In this document: positions 1-12,839 of the stretch, in pieces
Position numbering within the stretch: the stretch's first letter is position 1
Layout: the number at the start of each line of letters is the position of its first letter
Origin: Hypomyces perniciosus
Taxonomy: Eukaryota > Ascomycota > Sordariomycetes > Hypocreales > Hypocreaceae
Length of the DNA stretch: 46,579 nt
Reading direction: 5' to 3'
Assembly: GCA_008477525.1 (NCBI GenBank)
Contig: SPDT01000020.1
Location: 1-46,579, forward strand
Position numbers and translations under genes: made by a program
The notes under the pieces: generated by a model
What the model was told of the DNA's origin: nothing
The model's database searches: none
What the model saw: the letters and a program-made list of their open reading frames with translations, nothing else

Positions 1-3000
1 AATTACTTCGCGGGAAAGAGCTGACCCTTGCCGCTTAGTTTCCTTTACGTAAGGACCCTCTTTAACTTTCTAGGATCTCGCTGTATCTATTTATATTAGT
101 AGTAGTTTAAGGGTATTTGCAATCATGAGGCCTAGAAAGTGTTATTGGCGGCTCTTTTTAGCAGGTCAATATAAATATCGCGGGTATATGTACCAGTTAA
201 TACGCCTAGTTCTACATATAAAAGGCTAATACCTTTATGACGTATTATTTAATATAAGGATTAGCTTTTTAAAAAGGCCAGGGAGTATTATCGTTGCCGC
301 GAGGTAAGCTAACTTTATCTCTTATTTATATCTTTTTTTAAAGGGGCTTTACTACTAGTTGCGGGTCTTTATATATTTATGATATAGCGGTAAGTGCTGT
401 TTTAGGTAAGGCAGTACTCTTTTTAGTCTTGTTTAACTATATCTTTATATCTTATTCTTTAGGTTGTTTTTTGTAATTTAATAGTTATTTCTTTTAATAT
501 ATAGTAACAAGAGGGGTTTATATAGTAAATGCCTTCTTATTTAAAGGAAATAAGGGGTCTTAGTTTAAATAGCTGTACTATTTTAGTGTAGGAGGCGACA
601 CGAAGGTTGAAAGATATATATGAGGTTATTTAAAGCTAGGGTTGGTGCCTGGCTAGGGAAAAGCGGTGTAGGCGGTACATACAGTCTGGGCAGTAGTTCA
701 CATCATGTATTACTAGACTCTATAACGTATAAAGTTGAAACTCTATGTTTTTACAAGTTACCATGTTCTTATAGTCTGCTACTTAGTCTAGGTATGGAAC
801 TGAACGTATTGTAAGCGGTTGCCTTTAGCTCGGGTTTCCTGCCTAGTTATAGAAGATCTTAAAAGCAGCTAGTCAAGTAGCTCTTTAGTCGATAACTATA
901 GATTTAAAGTTATCCTATAAAACTAATATTATTAAAAGAACTCTTTCTATTATTTTCTGCCTTTATACTCTCATATTATTTAAAGTAAATATTTTTAAGT
1001 AAAATGAGATTAGTAAAACTTAAAGGTATGATCATACTTGATATTAGTTTTATAAGTAATAGTTAAACTATATAAGTCTATAGCTAGATGCTGCGGATAT
1101 ATAAGGAATAAGGTAAGTGGATTTAGTTTAGAGGAAGTAAAGTCGCTAGATCGTCCCAGTAGGTGGCTTGTTTTATATCTTTTCCATTTTATATATAGGT
1201 ATAGAGGGGAATTAGATTAGGACTGAATGTATTTTTAGCTAAAAAAACGTGAGGGAAATAATAGCTCACGGTTCCATTATAACCTACGTGGCCTAAGACG
1301 CAGCTTATATTTACTATATAATATAAAGATACAGTATTTCGCCTTCTTTTTAAGTTATGCCAGTAACTAGATATAGTCTTAGAACGTTAATCTCTATTCC
1401 TTTCGATTATTATTTTACTCAACATGGCCTGACTCTTAAATTAACGGTCTGCAGGGAGGGAGCGCTTTTTCTTTTTTACTGCAGTATATACCTGTTAATA
1501 TACTAGGTCTTTTCTAAATTATTAAGTTCTACAGTCTTATCATTCTTTATTTCTTCATTAAATATATGTATTAAAAGGAGATTAGTAGCGCTATCCTTAA
1601 ATCTCTATATTGTTTAGTGCAGCTAGGATAAGTTATATATAGCAGTTTAATTTACTTTATTATTGCCTTTATTAAAGTGGAATGTTGTTATTCCCTGCAG
1701 TTTAATATATTAAAGCAGCTGCTTTACTGCCTAGCCTATATTAAATTATAAAATTAACTAGGAATAGGAAAAGGAACTTTGCCTAGCGTCTCTATTATTT
1801 AAAGAGTTTCCTGCGCGTTATAAAAACTATAAATCTTTATAGTTTAAAATAACTATAAAGGGGTTACAGCTATATAGCTTTACTTTTTGTTACTTTTTTT
1901 AAATAGTAAATTACTGCTAATAGTTCTTTATTATAGATAGGATAATTATTCGTAAAGCTTAGCTCTATAAATATTAAATTATAATATATGTTTTCCTTTT
2001 TTATTCTTTTATAAAAAGGACTCTTTTAAAGTATATTTTAAATAGTATGCCTTTAATAAAGGTATATTTTATAAGATGTTAGCTTATAGTATAAGGGCTT
2101 TAATAAAGAGGCGTTTAAGTTTTTGGAAGGCTGCTTCTTTATACTTTTATTAAAAATGGGGTCTTTTTTTAGTTAACTTTATAAATAAATAGGGTATCTA
2201 AAAGAACCTAAAGATAAATATTTAATAGTAACTTACTAAAGTTTAAGGGAAGCTTTAGACTTTTATTACTATTATAAGTGCCTGTTATTTACTAATAGTT
2301 TTACTGCTTTTTTAAGGTTACAGGCAATTCTTTTACTAGTATATATAATAAACCTAAAGTATTTAATCTTTTTCTATATAACTATGCATTTTTTTAAGAT
2401 TAAGTATAGCCTAGTATTAGTAAAGGTATATAAAACTTACTAGACCTTCTTTATATAGTCTTTTTATAACCTGTCAGTATTAGATTAAGATATTATCGAG
2501 GTATATAGATGTAAAGTTATTTAAAAAAAGGTATAGTATTTGGTTAATATACTATTAGAACGCTGTTAGTGCGCCGGTAAGTTTAAATAAAACTACCCGC
2601 TATTTATATAGGCTATAGTGTATACAGAATGCAGTTTTATATTTTTCTCTTTTCGCGACTTTAATTTTATAGAATGCAGCTATTATATTTAATTTTATAA
2701 ACTTAGTTTACTTTTATTAAGCTATTAAGGGTTTTGGAAAAGGGGGAGGGGGTAGCGATTTTGCTGTATTATTGTATTTAAGGCGCGGTAGTCTATATAA
2801 AAGCGAATTCTCCTTTAGGTTTTTGAATAAAGAGGATAGGGCTTCGGCGGCTAAGCTGCTAGCTTGAATAAATCCTTTATTAAATAAATTAAGGAAGGTC
2901 TTTTATAATATTAATAGTTCTTTGTGTAATATACTATAAAGGGGGCCTTAAGGAGTTCTGGTTTTTTTACTGTATTTATTAGCTTTTTAAGGGAATCTGC

Positions 3001-5159
3001 AAATCGACTTTAAGGCAGTATAATAGAAGTTTAGTAGCTTCTTTTATAGAGAATAGCGAATAGAACTCTTTATATAGTTTAAGGGGATATATTCCCAGGG
3101 ATTTATAGGTTTTTTTAGGTTAAAGTGTTTTTTTAATATTAAATAAGCTAATAGCTTAAAGGAAGTATACTTCCTTTTCGCTATTCCTTTTAATATAGCA
3201 GTATTCTGCTTATAATATTAAGGCTGGTATAAGCTGGGCTTTTTATATAGCCTTAATATTCCCAGGCTCTTCCTTATTTGCGAATTATAGCTATAGGCCA
3301 GCTTTTTATAGCTAACTTCCTTTTTAGCTGTATTATATATTACCTAGTTAGCCTTAGCCTAAGGCTTATTAAAGATTAGGTTATAATTTAGTTTATATTA
3401 CTATATAAGTGTATTGATATTTAATATAGCTATATAGATTTAGGTAAATAATAGCGATATAGCTAGTTTCTACTTTTTTGTAGATTTCAGTAAATATTTT
3501 AATTTTTCTTAAAGTGATTTTAATTTATAAAAGGTATAACTTTTAGGTAAAGGAGGAGTTTATAATAGTATAAAGGTCATAGCTAGTATTAAATAGTACT
3601 GTAATAGGTATATTCTTTATTTTGGCTTATAATATTGCTAATTTACTGGTTATTCGCTCTTTAAACTCCTTTTATGCCTTTAATTTTTCTTTTATAGGCT
3701 TTAATACCCGATTTTATATTAAAGCTAATCTTTTAACTTATCGTTAAAGTTACTATTTTCCTTACTAGTTAGTATACTAGTTATTATTATTAAACTCACG
3801 GTTAATAATCTAGACCTAATACACCTAGGCTCTATAGCCTTTTTATAAAACCAGGCAATATATCCCTCCTTCCCGTAACAGTAATATATAGCCTTTTAAG
3901 TAATATCTGCCTTACTTACTAAAAAGCTATGTTAACGCTAGTTCTTTATATAGTTTATACCCTTTATTTAAGTATCGCCCTCTTTATTAACTGCTTATAT
4001 ATAGTCCTTTAAAGTGTAATATAGTTAAGGCTTATTATATTTTTTCTGCTAAGAGTAGCCTATTAAGGCGGCTCCTGTATTCTATTAATTTAAATCTAAT
4101 TATTTAATACAGCTAGCAATATCCTAGACTTTAGTAAACTATTTACTATAAGTAAATAGCAGGTTTACTATTATTAAGCGGAATTATAGTTTTAAAGATA
4201 ATACTCCTTTAAGGAAAATAATCTTAGCTTAGTTAGCCTAATTATTGCTGCCTGCTTTAAAGAGCTTTTATTTAAAGCAGGGAAGGAAAAATAAAAGTAA
4301 AGTTTTATCTCTTTACTTAAAAGTATATAGCTTTATATAGTTTAGTTCTAGAGTTTTTAATCTTTATAAGTATAGTCTAGGTATTATATAAATTCTATTA
4401 GGTTATAGTTCCTGTTAGTTCCTTTTAATATATAAAAGGTAGCGATTACCTGCTTAAATATAGTATTTAAGCAAGAGTTAATAAAGTACTACTATTCTCT
4501 ATTACTATTATAGAACTTTTTATTAAATTTAAGCTTTTTATATATATTTTACATTTATATAGTATACTCCTTTTACTTTTTTAAGAATTTAAATAGGTTA
4601 AAGAATAGCTTTTTTTTAACCCTAAGAGTTTATATAAAACTTTATTATAAAGGTTAATATAGGCTTTATAGTTATAGCCTACGCAGGTTTTTACTTAGGT
4701 TATAAAAGGAATAATATCTTATTTTCCTAGCTATTTAGCCTTTAAGTCGTTAATACTATAAAGTCTAGCTTTTTTATTAGTATAGCTATTTATTCCTGTA
4801 AAGGTAAAATAATTTACTTAATCCGTAACTGTATATTATTGCCTTTAAAGGCTTAGTCTTTAAAATTTACTATTTTCCTTTTATAGTAAAAGTTCTATTA
4901 TTTACTGGCTAAATAGTAGCTAAGCTATAGATATATAATAGGTATAACTTAACTGGAAAATATACAGTTAAGGCACTTTTATATTGTCTATCTATAGCTA
5001 AAGGAAGGAAGCTTTATATTAGTTATATATATGTTATATAGTTGTGCGTATAGGGTTATAGCCGAGGTGGTTTCTTAATTAGGTAAGCGGTCTAGTATTG
5101 GTTGTATTTCCGGATTTAGCGTAGTTGTAATTCCGGGAGATATAGCCTAGCCTGTAACA
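1..5159 (-). mobile_element. Gypsy (Ty3-like) retrotransposon copy A, RIP-mutated, 3' end outside the window
   Basis: Reverse-complement relative of the complete Gypsy element at 10591-16011. The match begins with the LTR at 4934-5159 and continues through the leader, gag (zinc-knuckle segment near 3855-3890), reverse transcriptase (conserved segment near 2750-2890) and integrase to the left edge. Position 1 corresponds to about 15600 of the other copy, so roughly 0.4 kb including the 3' LTR should lie outside. All frames are broken by TAA/TAG, as RIP would cause; nothing here is translatable. It is inserted in LINE C: the sequence right of 5159 aligns with LINE A at about 19520. Only one side of the target-site duplication is in the window (5160-5164, CTTTA). 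Confidence 0.88.
4934..5159 (-). repeat. 5' LTR of Gypsy copy A (226 bp)
   Basis: In minus orientation it starts TGTTACAGGC and ends TATTATA, a mutated TG...CA form. Its length and sequence match the LTRs at 10591-10816 and 15786-16011, with differences that are mostly C/T or G/A. Confidence 0.9.
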
Positions 5160-5636
5160 CTTTATAGCCTTTAAAGCAGCTTATACCTTTATATTATAAA
5201 CCTTTACGTTATTAAAGTATCTAGTATTTATAGTTACTTTTACTTTATAATTAATAACTGCTTTTTAGCCTATATTCCCTTTTCTTTAAGATTTATTAAA
5301 GTAGGCTAAAATTAAATAAAGGGGGAGGGATTTAACTATTTTTAGATATTTGTTTACTGCAGTTAATTTACCTATACCTTTTAGGTTAATACTAAAGAGA
5401 ATATATAAAGACTTTTTATTAAAGAGTATAGGTTTAATAGTCTTGTTAATTAAGGCAGCAGTATATTAAAGTTTAATTTATAGCAGTTAAAGAGAGAGTT
5501 TTTTATTAATATATTAACTAATTAGGTAGTTTTAATTTAGTTTTATAAATCTTATTATATATTCAAGTCGGGCCTAAGTTAAGGCGATACTAGCTAAAGG
5601 GACTTTTAATTTTCTATATAAAATAGAAATATTTAT

Positions 5637-5713
5637 TAATATATAAAGTATAGATAAAGAGGGAAGAAGGGAAGGAAGGAAGGAAAAGGACAATACACTA
5701 TTTATATATATTA
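5637..5713 (-). repeat. E1 terminal direct repeat, 3' copy
   Basis: A purine-rich 77-bp repeat with GGAAGGAAGGAAGG in its core, matching 25578-25654 closely. The TSD TTTAT is at 5632-5636. Confidence 0.75.
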
Positions 5714-6078
5714 AATGCCGCCGCCTTAATTGAAAAAGAATACGTCCTCGGATTCCCTTAATCCTATCTTTAACCATTATAAAGGTTATATTCCTAACCG
5801 AATTCTAAACCGAATTCCTGACCAGGATTAGTATTATAGTCAAATTCCTCCCTCTATTACTGCCTTGGTCTTGGAGCAGGGGCCACAACGCATTGTTAAA
5901 CTTAATGACTTAATATACGATAACCCCTTAGGTCTTGTTTGACTTGGATTTTAGGTGGTTAGCTAGGCCGGCTAGCTGGAATGTATATTTGAACGCATTA
6001 ATGGGGCCCCTAAACTAGGGTCTTTGCCAGGCCAATAATGCATCTATATACTGATCTGTGCTAAACAGTATCGCGTTA
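5714..6078. other. E1 interior, 3' half; no gene recognised
   Basis: Less AT-biased than its surroundings. Contains a repeated CCGAATTC-type motif near 5793-5818. On the minus strand it joins, across the Copia insertion, to 25033-25577. Copia's left TSD (CGTTA) is at 6074-6078. An open stretch at 5574-5777 on the minus strand crosses the E1 end and is not credible as a gene. Confidence 0.6.
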
Positions 6079-6345
6079 TATGGCGGAGCGCGGCACAGCT
6101 ATATAGAGTATAGAGAGATGGGAAACGAAGCTTGATTCTATAAAAGAGAATATGCCATAGTGGCCTCGCTATATATACATATAGCTAACACAAAGAAGAA
6201 GCTGTATACAGGCACTTTATAAACGCCTGTATAGTTTAATATATCGCTTATACGATATATATATCAGCTTGTATCTGCTTATATAGCAGATAAAAAGCTC
6301 CTTAGCGCTAATAAGCAGTAAGGCCTTAGCTTACTTAACCTAATA
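6079..6345 (-). repeat. Copia 3' LTR (267 bp)
   Basis: In minus orientation it runs from TATTAGG (mutated TGTTGGG) to CCGCCATA. It is matched by 24767-25032 and the solo LTR 40009-40286. It contains a run of short inverted repeats, for example CAGGCGCTT/AAGCGCCTG in the 24.9-kb copy. Confidence 0.87.
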
Positions 6346-7669
6346 TACCCCCTAGTTAATAAAGCTATTCCCAATACCGTATTAACTGCTACTCTAGCTT
6401 ATCCATAATATTATAACTGACTGGCCACGCTCCTAAAGCCTCTTTTGCTTAGTTAGAAGCTCTTTATTATGAATATGCATCGATATTCTATTATAGAGGT
6501 AAAAGGAATATAAGCGCTATAGCTATTATTATTCTATAATAATAGGAAGTTAAATAATAAAGCTCCTAAGTAGGTGAATCAGTCCTAAACAGTTAGAATA
6601 GGTATATTAGCTGCCCCCCCAGCCCTTATTCCTCGCTCTTCTTCTTTAATTATTAACATTATTATTATTAACATTAACAATAACATTAACAGTAATATAG
6701 CCCCCGCTATAAATATTACGCTTCCAACTAATTCCCTTTATACTGTATATTTATTAGCTAACAGCGAAATTGCAGAAGAAGAATACCTTATCGGTAAAGT
6801 GTAGTTGTGGTTGCCCCCTAAATGTGGCTTATCGCGGCGTTAATCGCTTGGCTGGCTGAGCGGCTATACCTGTTACTGCTCCTATAACCTGCTCCTGCGC
6901 CGGCTCTTGCTCTTGCGCCGGCTAGTCCCGGCTAGTCTAGGCGTACTGCGGCTGTTATCGCTTTTGATATACATTTAGCTGCTGTTTATAAAACACGCCT
7001 CGCTGCTAAGGCAGCTTTATCCTTGTCTTTATCGGCTCCTCCTCCTACTGCTGCCGTCCTGGCCTTTACCCCCGTTACTGCTGCTGCTACTCTAGAGGCT
7101 GCTCCTGCCGCTGCCTTTACTGCTCTGCCGTTATCCCCTCCTTATAAAGGTTATCTAAAGTTAGCAATCGCTAGTAAAGGAGACTTCTCCCAGTATATTT
7201 TTATTGCCTACTTTTAGCAGTATATTATTTATTTCAGTAGTAATTATTAATATACCCCTTAGTAAGCTCTTTTTTAACTTGCCTATATTGCTTTATTTAA
7301 TTATATACTTTATAGTTATTTAATGCTTGCATTAATTATATGCTGGCTTTTTTAAGCTATAAGTAAAGAGGATAACTGGGTAAGTATACTCTCTTTTCTT
7401 TATATATTTATAAGTTTATATAATTAAATAGCAACCTAGTGCAAAAAGGCATTGCGCCTTTAATTTAACCTATTAAAGGAGAAGAACTCGGTTTACTTTA
7501 AAGAGGCTGCTGCTTTAGGCAGCAGCGATAATAATAATAATGCCCTTTACGCGCAGGCGCGCAAAGGCTGGAAAGCTTTTAAAGAATAGTTATTGCAGTA
7601 ATAGGATATACCCTTATAGCTAGCGGCCTATAGGCTAGAATTGACCGGTTTCCTGTATTCTTATATATT
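6346..7669. other. Extra 1.3 kb between Copia pol and 3' LTR, with an Ala/Pro-coding plus-strand stretch
   Basis: Copia pol ends near 7670 on the minus strand and the 3' LTR starts at 6345, leaving 1.3 kb unexplained. The stretch 6790-7217 is markedly richer in G+C than the rest. On the plus strand it reads as an Ala/Pro-rich protein, open from 7023 to 7217 (64 codons). Upstream the same frame is interrupted only by TAA/TAG, as far as about 6440, where it is Gln-rich. It could be an antisense accessory ORF, a captured host fragment or chance low complexity. I recognise no domain with confidence. Confidence 0.4.
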
Positions 7670-9010
7670 TTATTCTAATAACTATATATTTACTAAGTTT
7701 AATAATACTTTAAAATACTTAAAGCGCTGCTATAGTAAGCCTTTAGTAAGCCTATTAGTAAATATAAAGTTAATAGAAAGATAGGAAACTGTAAATAATC
7801 TTTTTTAGTATTCCTGTTAAAGCTATATATTTTATATATTAATATAATATAGGCGAGTGCTAATTTGTATACTCTCTTTAATTATAAAATATATAGTTAG
7901 TTAATTGTTATAATTAATATTCCAATTAGCGCTAAGGTTAAATTTTATCTTTTAGAAAAAGTAATATAAACTTATAGCCTCCTTTACTATTTAAGTAAAG
8001 GCAAGCAGCTTAGCTTCTATTATAGATATATTAATAGTACTTTAATATATTGTATTCTATAAGATAAGGCCTAAGAAAAGTATAATAAAATACCCTTAAA
8101 ATAATCTCTAAGTATTTATATTATTAGTAAAGGAAGTATTACTTAAAGTAGTTAAGACCTATATTTCTCCTCTCCCTCTATATTAAAAAGCTAGGAAATA
8201 CTATATATATAAATAGTAAATTAACTAGTTAACTGCTTTAAGGTACTCTTTATTAGGGTTAATTAAAAACTATAATAAAGCCGAGGCGCTGTAAGCTATA
8301 TTAGGCCTTATTATAATAGCTATATAAAGCACTAATCCTATTTTCTTTTAATATATCTTCATAGTTGCTTTTAAAGCTTGCAATATACTTTTCTAGAGCT
8401 TTATAATAGGTATTAGAATTATAGGAAGCTATATTTTTTTATTAAGCTTAAATCGTTTTACAATTTTCTTAAAATAAGTCTTATAGGAAAGGTATATCCT
8501 ATACTCTATATAGTTATAGGTGATTTTAATCCCTAAAAACCATTGCGTGTCTCCTTTACTATAAAGCTTATACTTTACTTTTAAAGTATTTAGTAGCTTA
8601 ATATAAAAAGCTTTATTATTACAATAATATATAATTAAGATATTATCTATATAAAATACAATAATATACAATTAAGATATTATCTATATAAAATACAATA
8701 AAAATCTTCCGAGCTTTATTATAAAAGAGACAAGGCTCTTTAAAGCTTAAGATTAACCCTGATTGCCTTAAGGTTAAAGATAGTTTATTGAACCATAGCT
8801 TTAGTGAGTCCTTTAAGCTATATAAGGCTTTCGCGAGCTTTAGATAGATATTTGGCTGCTTAAAACCCTCGGGAAGCTTATATACAACTAGTTTCAAGTT
8901 CTTGTCCCTCGAGGCGTTAAGAAAAAGCGTTCTTGACATTATACTGCTTTAACTTAAGGTTAAATCTTACTGCAAAAGCAATAAGCATATAAAAAGAATG
9001 CGCTGCTAAT
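7670..9010 (-). pseudogene. Copia pol C-terminal part: reverse transcriptase (RVT_2) and RNase H
   Basis: Minus-strand frames read as the Ty1/copia RT. VVYKLPEGFKQP and KALYSLKDSLKLWFNKL (8870-8780) are followed by the catalytic loop FYIDNILI, where the family has two Asp. Next comes the segment QWFLGIKIT (about 8545-8520). Further on, the C-terminal RNase H tail is readable (RLTKGLL, then QRFKYFKVLLNLVNIQ), ending in a stop near 7670. A 35-bp tandem duplication at 8623-8692 copies the catalytic loop and shifts the frame, which is why two overlapping frames are seen at 8429-8671 and 8643-8939. There are many TAA/TAG. It is clearly non-functional. Confidence 0.88.
8623..8692. repeat. 35-bp tandem duplication in the Copia RT catalytic loop
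   Basis: Copies at 8623-8657 and 8658-8692 are identical but for one T/C difference (ATATATAATT against ATATACAATT). Thirty-five is not a multiple of three, so the reading frame is broken. The homologous Copia fragment around 39640-39690 has a single copy. Confidence 0.88.
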
Positions 9011-9239
9011 ATAGCCGCATATATCAGCTTCCCTCATATATCTACAGGTACCCCTACCTTCAGGTGCCTACTTATAGTAAAAATCACTACCTTTTAACTA
9101 GCTACTAAGAAAACACCTTTAAAATCCCCCCCTTACCTTTCCTAGGCCCTTTAAGTAAGATAGTAACTGCCTTTATCCTCTCGGACGCCTAACCTACCTA
9201 AATCACTACTGCCGCCAGGCTGGCAACAAACCCCTAAGA

Positions 9240-10590
9240 CTAAAGAGAGGCCACCCTAGCTCTCCCAGATATCGCAAACCTGTTCGCGCTGCCTATTACA
9301 CTTAAAAAGCGCCTTATTAAGGAAGTCCGCTTTAGAAACGCCAAAACCCTAAAAATCAACTTTAGTAACAAAACCCCTAAACCTGGCCTTAAAGGAATAG
9401 CTAGCCTATATAAACCCTTTAATATATCTCTTTATAGCTGCCTGGCAAAGTAGTATATAAAAAAAGAGGAAATTAGGAATACCTGCAAGGAAGTACTGCT
9501 AGGCACCTTTAAAGCTATTAATATCTACTTTACTACACTTAAAGGGAAATAATATAAAGCTACTGCTCTATAGATCGCAAAAGCCCTTTAAAAATCTTTT
9601 ATTAACTTTACTGCTATTTAGTACTATAAGCTAAAGGGCATCCTAACCCTTAAGAAATCAGGCACTAATGATAACAATACTTAATATCCTAGGGCTATAA
9701 AGAAATAAACTCCTATTAGCCCACCTAACCCTATAAGCCCTACTATATTAAACAAAAACAGCCTACTATTACCTATTAGTAAATTAAGCAGGGGCCCTAT
9801 AGTATGTTACATTAAGGCAGTTAAGTAAAAGACCTATCTTATAAAACTCCCTTTTACCTTTAAACCTAACAGTATAGGATAAAATAAAAATAAACCTATT
9901 AATAAACTAATAAATACTAAAAAGAATAATAAAAAAAGAGATAATGCAATTAATACTAATAATAAAGTCTTCCTTTAAGTCCCTTTAAACTATAGTTAAA
10001 GGAAAATCTTAGCTATTAACGCTAAAAATAAAATTATTTAAATATATAATATAAATTATATAAATATTATTTATATATAAAAGGTATATTCTGGCTTTAT
10101 ATTATAAACTAAAAACTGGAATATATAAATAAAGCTACTTTTCTTTGAATTGGTATTTGCTAAAAAGGAATAAAATTAAAGGAAACAGAAAGTTAATAAA
10201 CTTTTATAGTATAAGGAGTCCCCTGCTACTATACTAACACTAAAGGGACCTACGTTATAGACTTTATAATCGCTATTAAGGCTTAACTTTAGGCCAAATC
10301 TACTAACCCCTTTACTATATATAAACTATCCTAATATAGCGAGACAATTAACTCCTAGAACTAGGTTATCTTTTTTCAGGGAAAGGTTAAACCTGGCTTT
10401 AAACTATTTAGATATTCTGCCCCCGCAAAACAGCTAACTTTAAAGGTATAAATTACTTAATGCAACTGCTGCCTAAGCTTTTATAATCCTAGGGCTTATA
10501 ACCGTATAGAATACTGTAAGAAATACAGTAAACCGTTATATAAAGAGTGCATAAACCCTAAACAATACATTAACTGTAATAAACCTTACC
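9240..10590 (+). pseudogene. LINE A ORF1 (gag-like), first part
   Basis: From about 9240 a frame reads LALPDIANLFALPITLKKRL and continues for several hundred codons, broken only by TAA/TAG. The end, around 10455-10585, contains Cys-rich codons spaced like CCHC zinc knuckles, as in Tad/I-clade ORF1 proteins that bind the RNA. Gypsy B inserted within this Cys-rich segment at the TTACC site (10586-10590), and ORF1 resumes at 16012. Homologous ORF1 sequence is found in LINE D (about 44650-46445) and LINE C (31885-29927). Confidence 0.7.
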
Positions 10591-10816
10591 TGTTACAGGC
10601 TAGGCTATATCTCCCGGAATCATAACTATGCCAAATCCGGAAATACAACCAATACTAGACTGCTTACCTAATTAGGAAACTACCTCGGCTATAACCCTAT
10701 ATATACAACTATATAATGTATATATAGCTAGTATAGAGCTTCCCTCCTTTAGCTATAGATAGACAATATAAAGGTGCCTTAACTGTATACTTTCTAGTTA
10801 AGCTATACTTATTATA
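10591..10816 (+). repeat. Gypsy B 5' LTR
   Basis: Starts TGTTACAGGC and ends TATTATA, where the 3' LTR has TATTACA. TSD TTACC immediately upstream. Confidence 0.93.
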
Positions 10817-11429
10817 TATCTATAGCTTAGCTATTACCTAGCTAGTAAATAATAAAACTCTTACTATAAAAGGAAAATGGCGAATTTCAGAGACTAAGTC
10901 TCTGAGGGCAATAATATATAGTCGCGGATCAAGCAAGCTATTTTACCTTTACAGGAATAAATAGCTGCATTAATAAAAAAGCTAGACTTTATAGCATTAG
11001 CGACTTAAAGGCTAAATAGCTAGGAAGATAAAATATTATTTTTTCTATAACCTAAATAAAAACCCGCGCACACTGTAACTATAAAGCCTATATTAACCTC
11101 TATAATAAAGTTTATATAAGCTTTTAAGGTTAAAAAAAAAACCACTCTTTAACCTATTTAAATTCTTAAAAAAATAAAGGGAGTATATTATATAGGCGTA
11201 AAATATATACAAAAAGCTTAAACTTAATAAAAAGTTCTATAATAGCAATAGAGAATAATAGTATTTTATTAACTTTTATTTAAACGCTATATTTAAGCAA
11301 GTAATCGCTACCTTTTATATATTAAAAGGAATTAATAGGAACTATAACCTAGCAGAATTTATATAATACCTAGACTATACCTATAAAGATTAAAGACTCT
11401 AGAACTAAGCTGCGCAAAAGCTGCGCACT

Positions 11430-12200
11430 CTTAAATAAAGAGATAAAACTTTACTTTTATTTTTCTTTCCCTATTTTAAATAAAAGCTCTTTAAGGCAGG
11501 CAGTAATAACTAGGCTAATTAAGTTAAGATTATCTTCTTTAAAGGAGTATTATCTCTAAAACTATAATTCTATTTAGTAATAGTAAACCTACTGTTTACC
11601 TATAGCGAATAGCTTACTAAAGTCTAGGATATTGCTAACTGCATTAAATAATTAAATCTAGACTAATAGAATATAAGAGCCGCCTTAATAAGCTATTTTT
11701 AGTAGAAAAAATATAATAAGCTTTAACTATATTATACTTTAAAGGACTATATATAAGCAGTTAATAAAAAGGGCAATACCTAAATAGGGGGCATGAACTA
11801 TATAAAGAATTAGAGTTAACGTAGCTCTTTAGCGAGTAAGGCAAATACTGCCTGGGAGGCTATATATTACTATTGCGGGAAGGAGGGATATATTACCTAG
11901 TTCTGCAAGAAAGGCTATAAAGCCTGGGTACATTAAGTCCAGATTGCTGACCGCGAGTCTAATAATAATAACTAGTATACTAATAGTAAAGAAGATAGTA
12001 ACTCTAGTAATAAATTAAAAGATTAGCTTTAATGTAAAGTTAGGCATTAAAGCCTATAAAGGAAGAACTAAAGGGATAAAAGGAGTTTAAGGAGCAAATA
12101 ACTGGCGAATCAGTAACATTATAAGCTAAAATAAAGAATATACCTATTACAGTGCTATTCGATACTAGCTGTAACCTTTATACTATTATAAACTCCTCCT
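11430..12200 (+). pseudogene. Gypsy B gag with zinc knuckle
   Basis: Between about 11865 and 11915 the plus strand reads YYCGKEGYIT, a stop, then FCKKG. This is a CX2CX4HX4C knuckle in which one Cys and the His have become Tyr, both explainable by G-to-A or C-to-T change. Upstream sequence is gag-like but heavily interrupted. Around 12110-12180 the frame reads ITVLFDTSCNLYTI, resembling the aspartic protease active site. Boundaries are approximate. Confidence 0.6.
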
Positions 12201-12839
12201 TTACCTAGAAGTTATACCTCCTGCAGATTAAGATTACTAAAAGGAAGATTAAGACATTTACTAAAATCTATAAAAAGGTAGAAACTAGCCGTATCGCTAT
12301 TATTTACCTGGATCTATATAGCTATATTAAACGTTAATACGCCTATATAGTAAATTAACTAAATTATAACCTAATCCTCAGTAAGCCTTAAGTTAAAGCT
12401 AACTAGGTAATATATAATACAGCTAAAAAGGAAGTTAGCTATGGAAAAGCTAGCCTATAGCTATAATTTATAGATAAAGAGGAGCCTGGGAATATTAAAG
12501 CTATATAAAAAGCCCGGCTTATACCAGCTTTAATATTATAAGTAAAATACTGCTGCATTAAAAGGAATAGTAAAAAGGAAGTATATTTCCTTTAAGCTAT
12601 TAGCTTATTTAATATTAAAAAAGCACTTTAGCTTAAAGAACCTATAGATCCCTGGGAATATATCCCCCTTGAATTATATAAAGAGTTCTATTTGCTATTC
12701 TTTATAAAAAAAGCTACTAAACTTTTACTATACTGCCTTAAAGTCGATTTGCAAATTCCCTTAAAAGCCGATAAATACAGTAAAGAACCGGAACTCCTTT
12801 AAGGCCCCCTTTACAGTATATTATGCAAGGAACTATTAG

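Noticed and set aside
620..814. 64-codon plus-strand open stretch
   Set aside because: Lies antisense within the integrase part of Gypsy A; no motif.
6440..6600. Homeodomain-like spacing (QLEALYYEYA ... QQEVK) on the plus strand
   Set aside because: The key helix-3 Trp-Phe is not present, stops are frequent, and no start or context supports a regulator.
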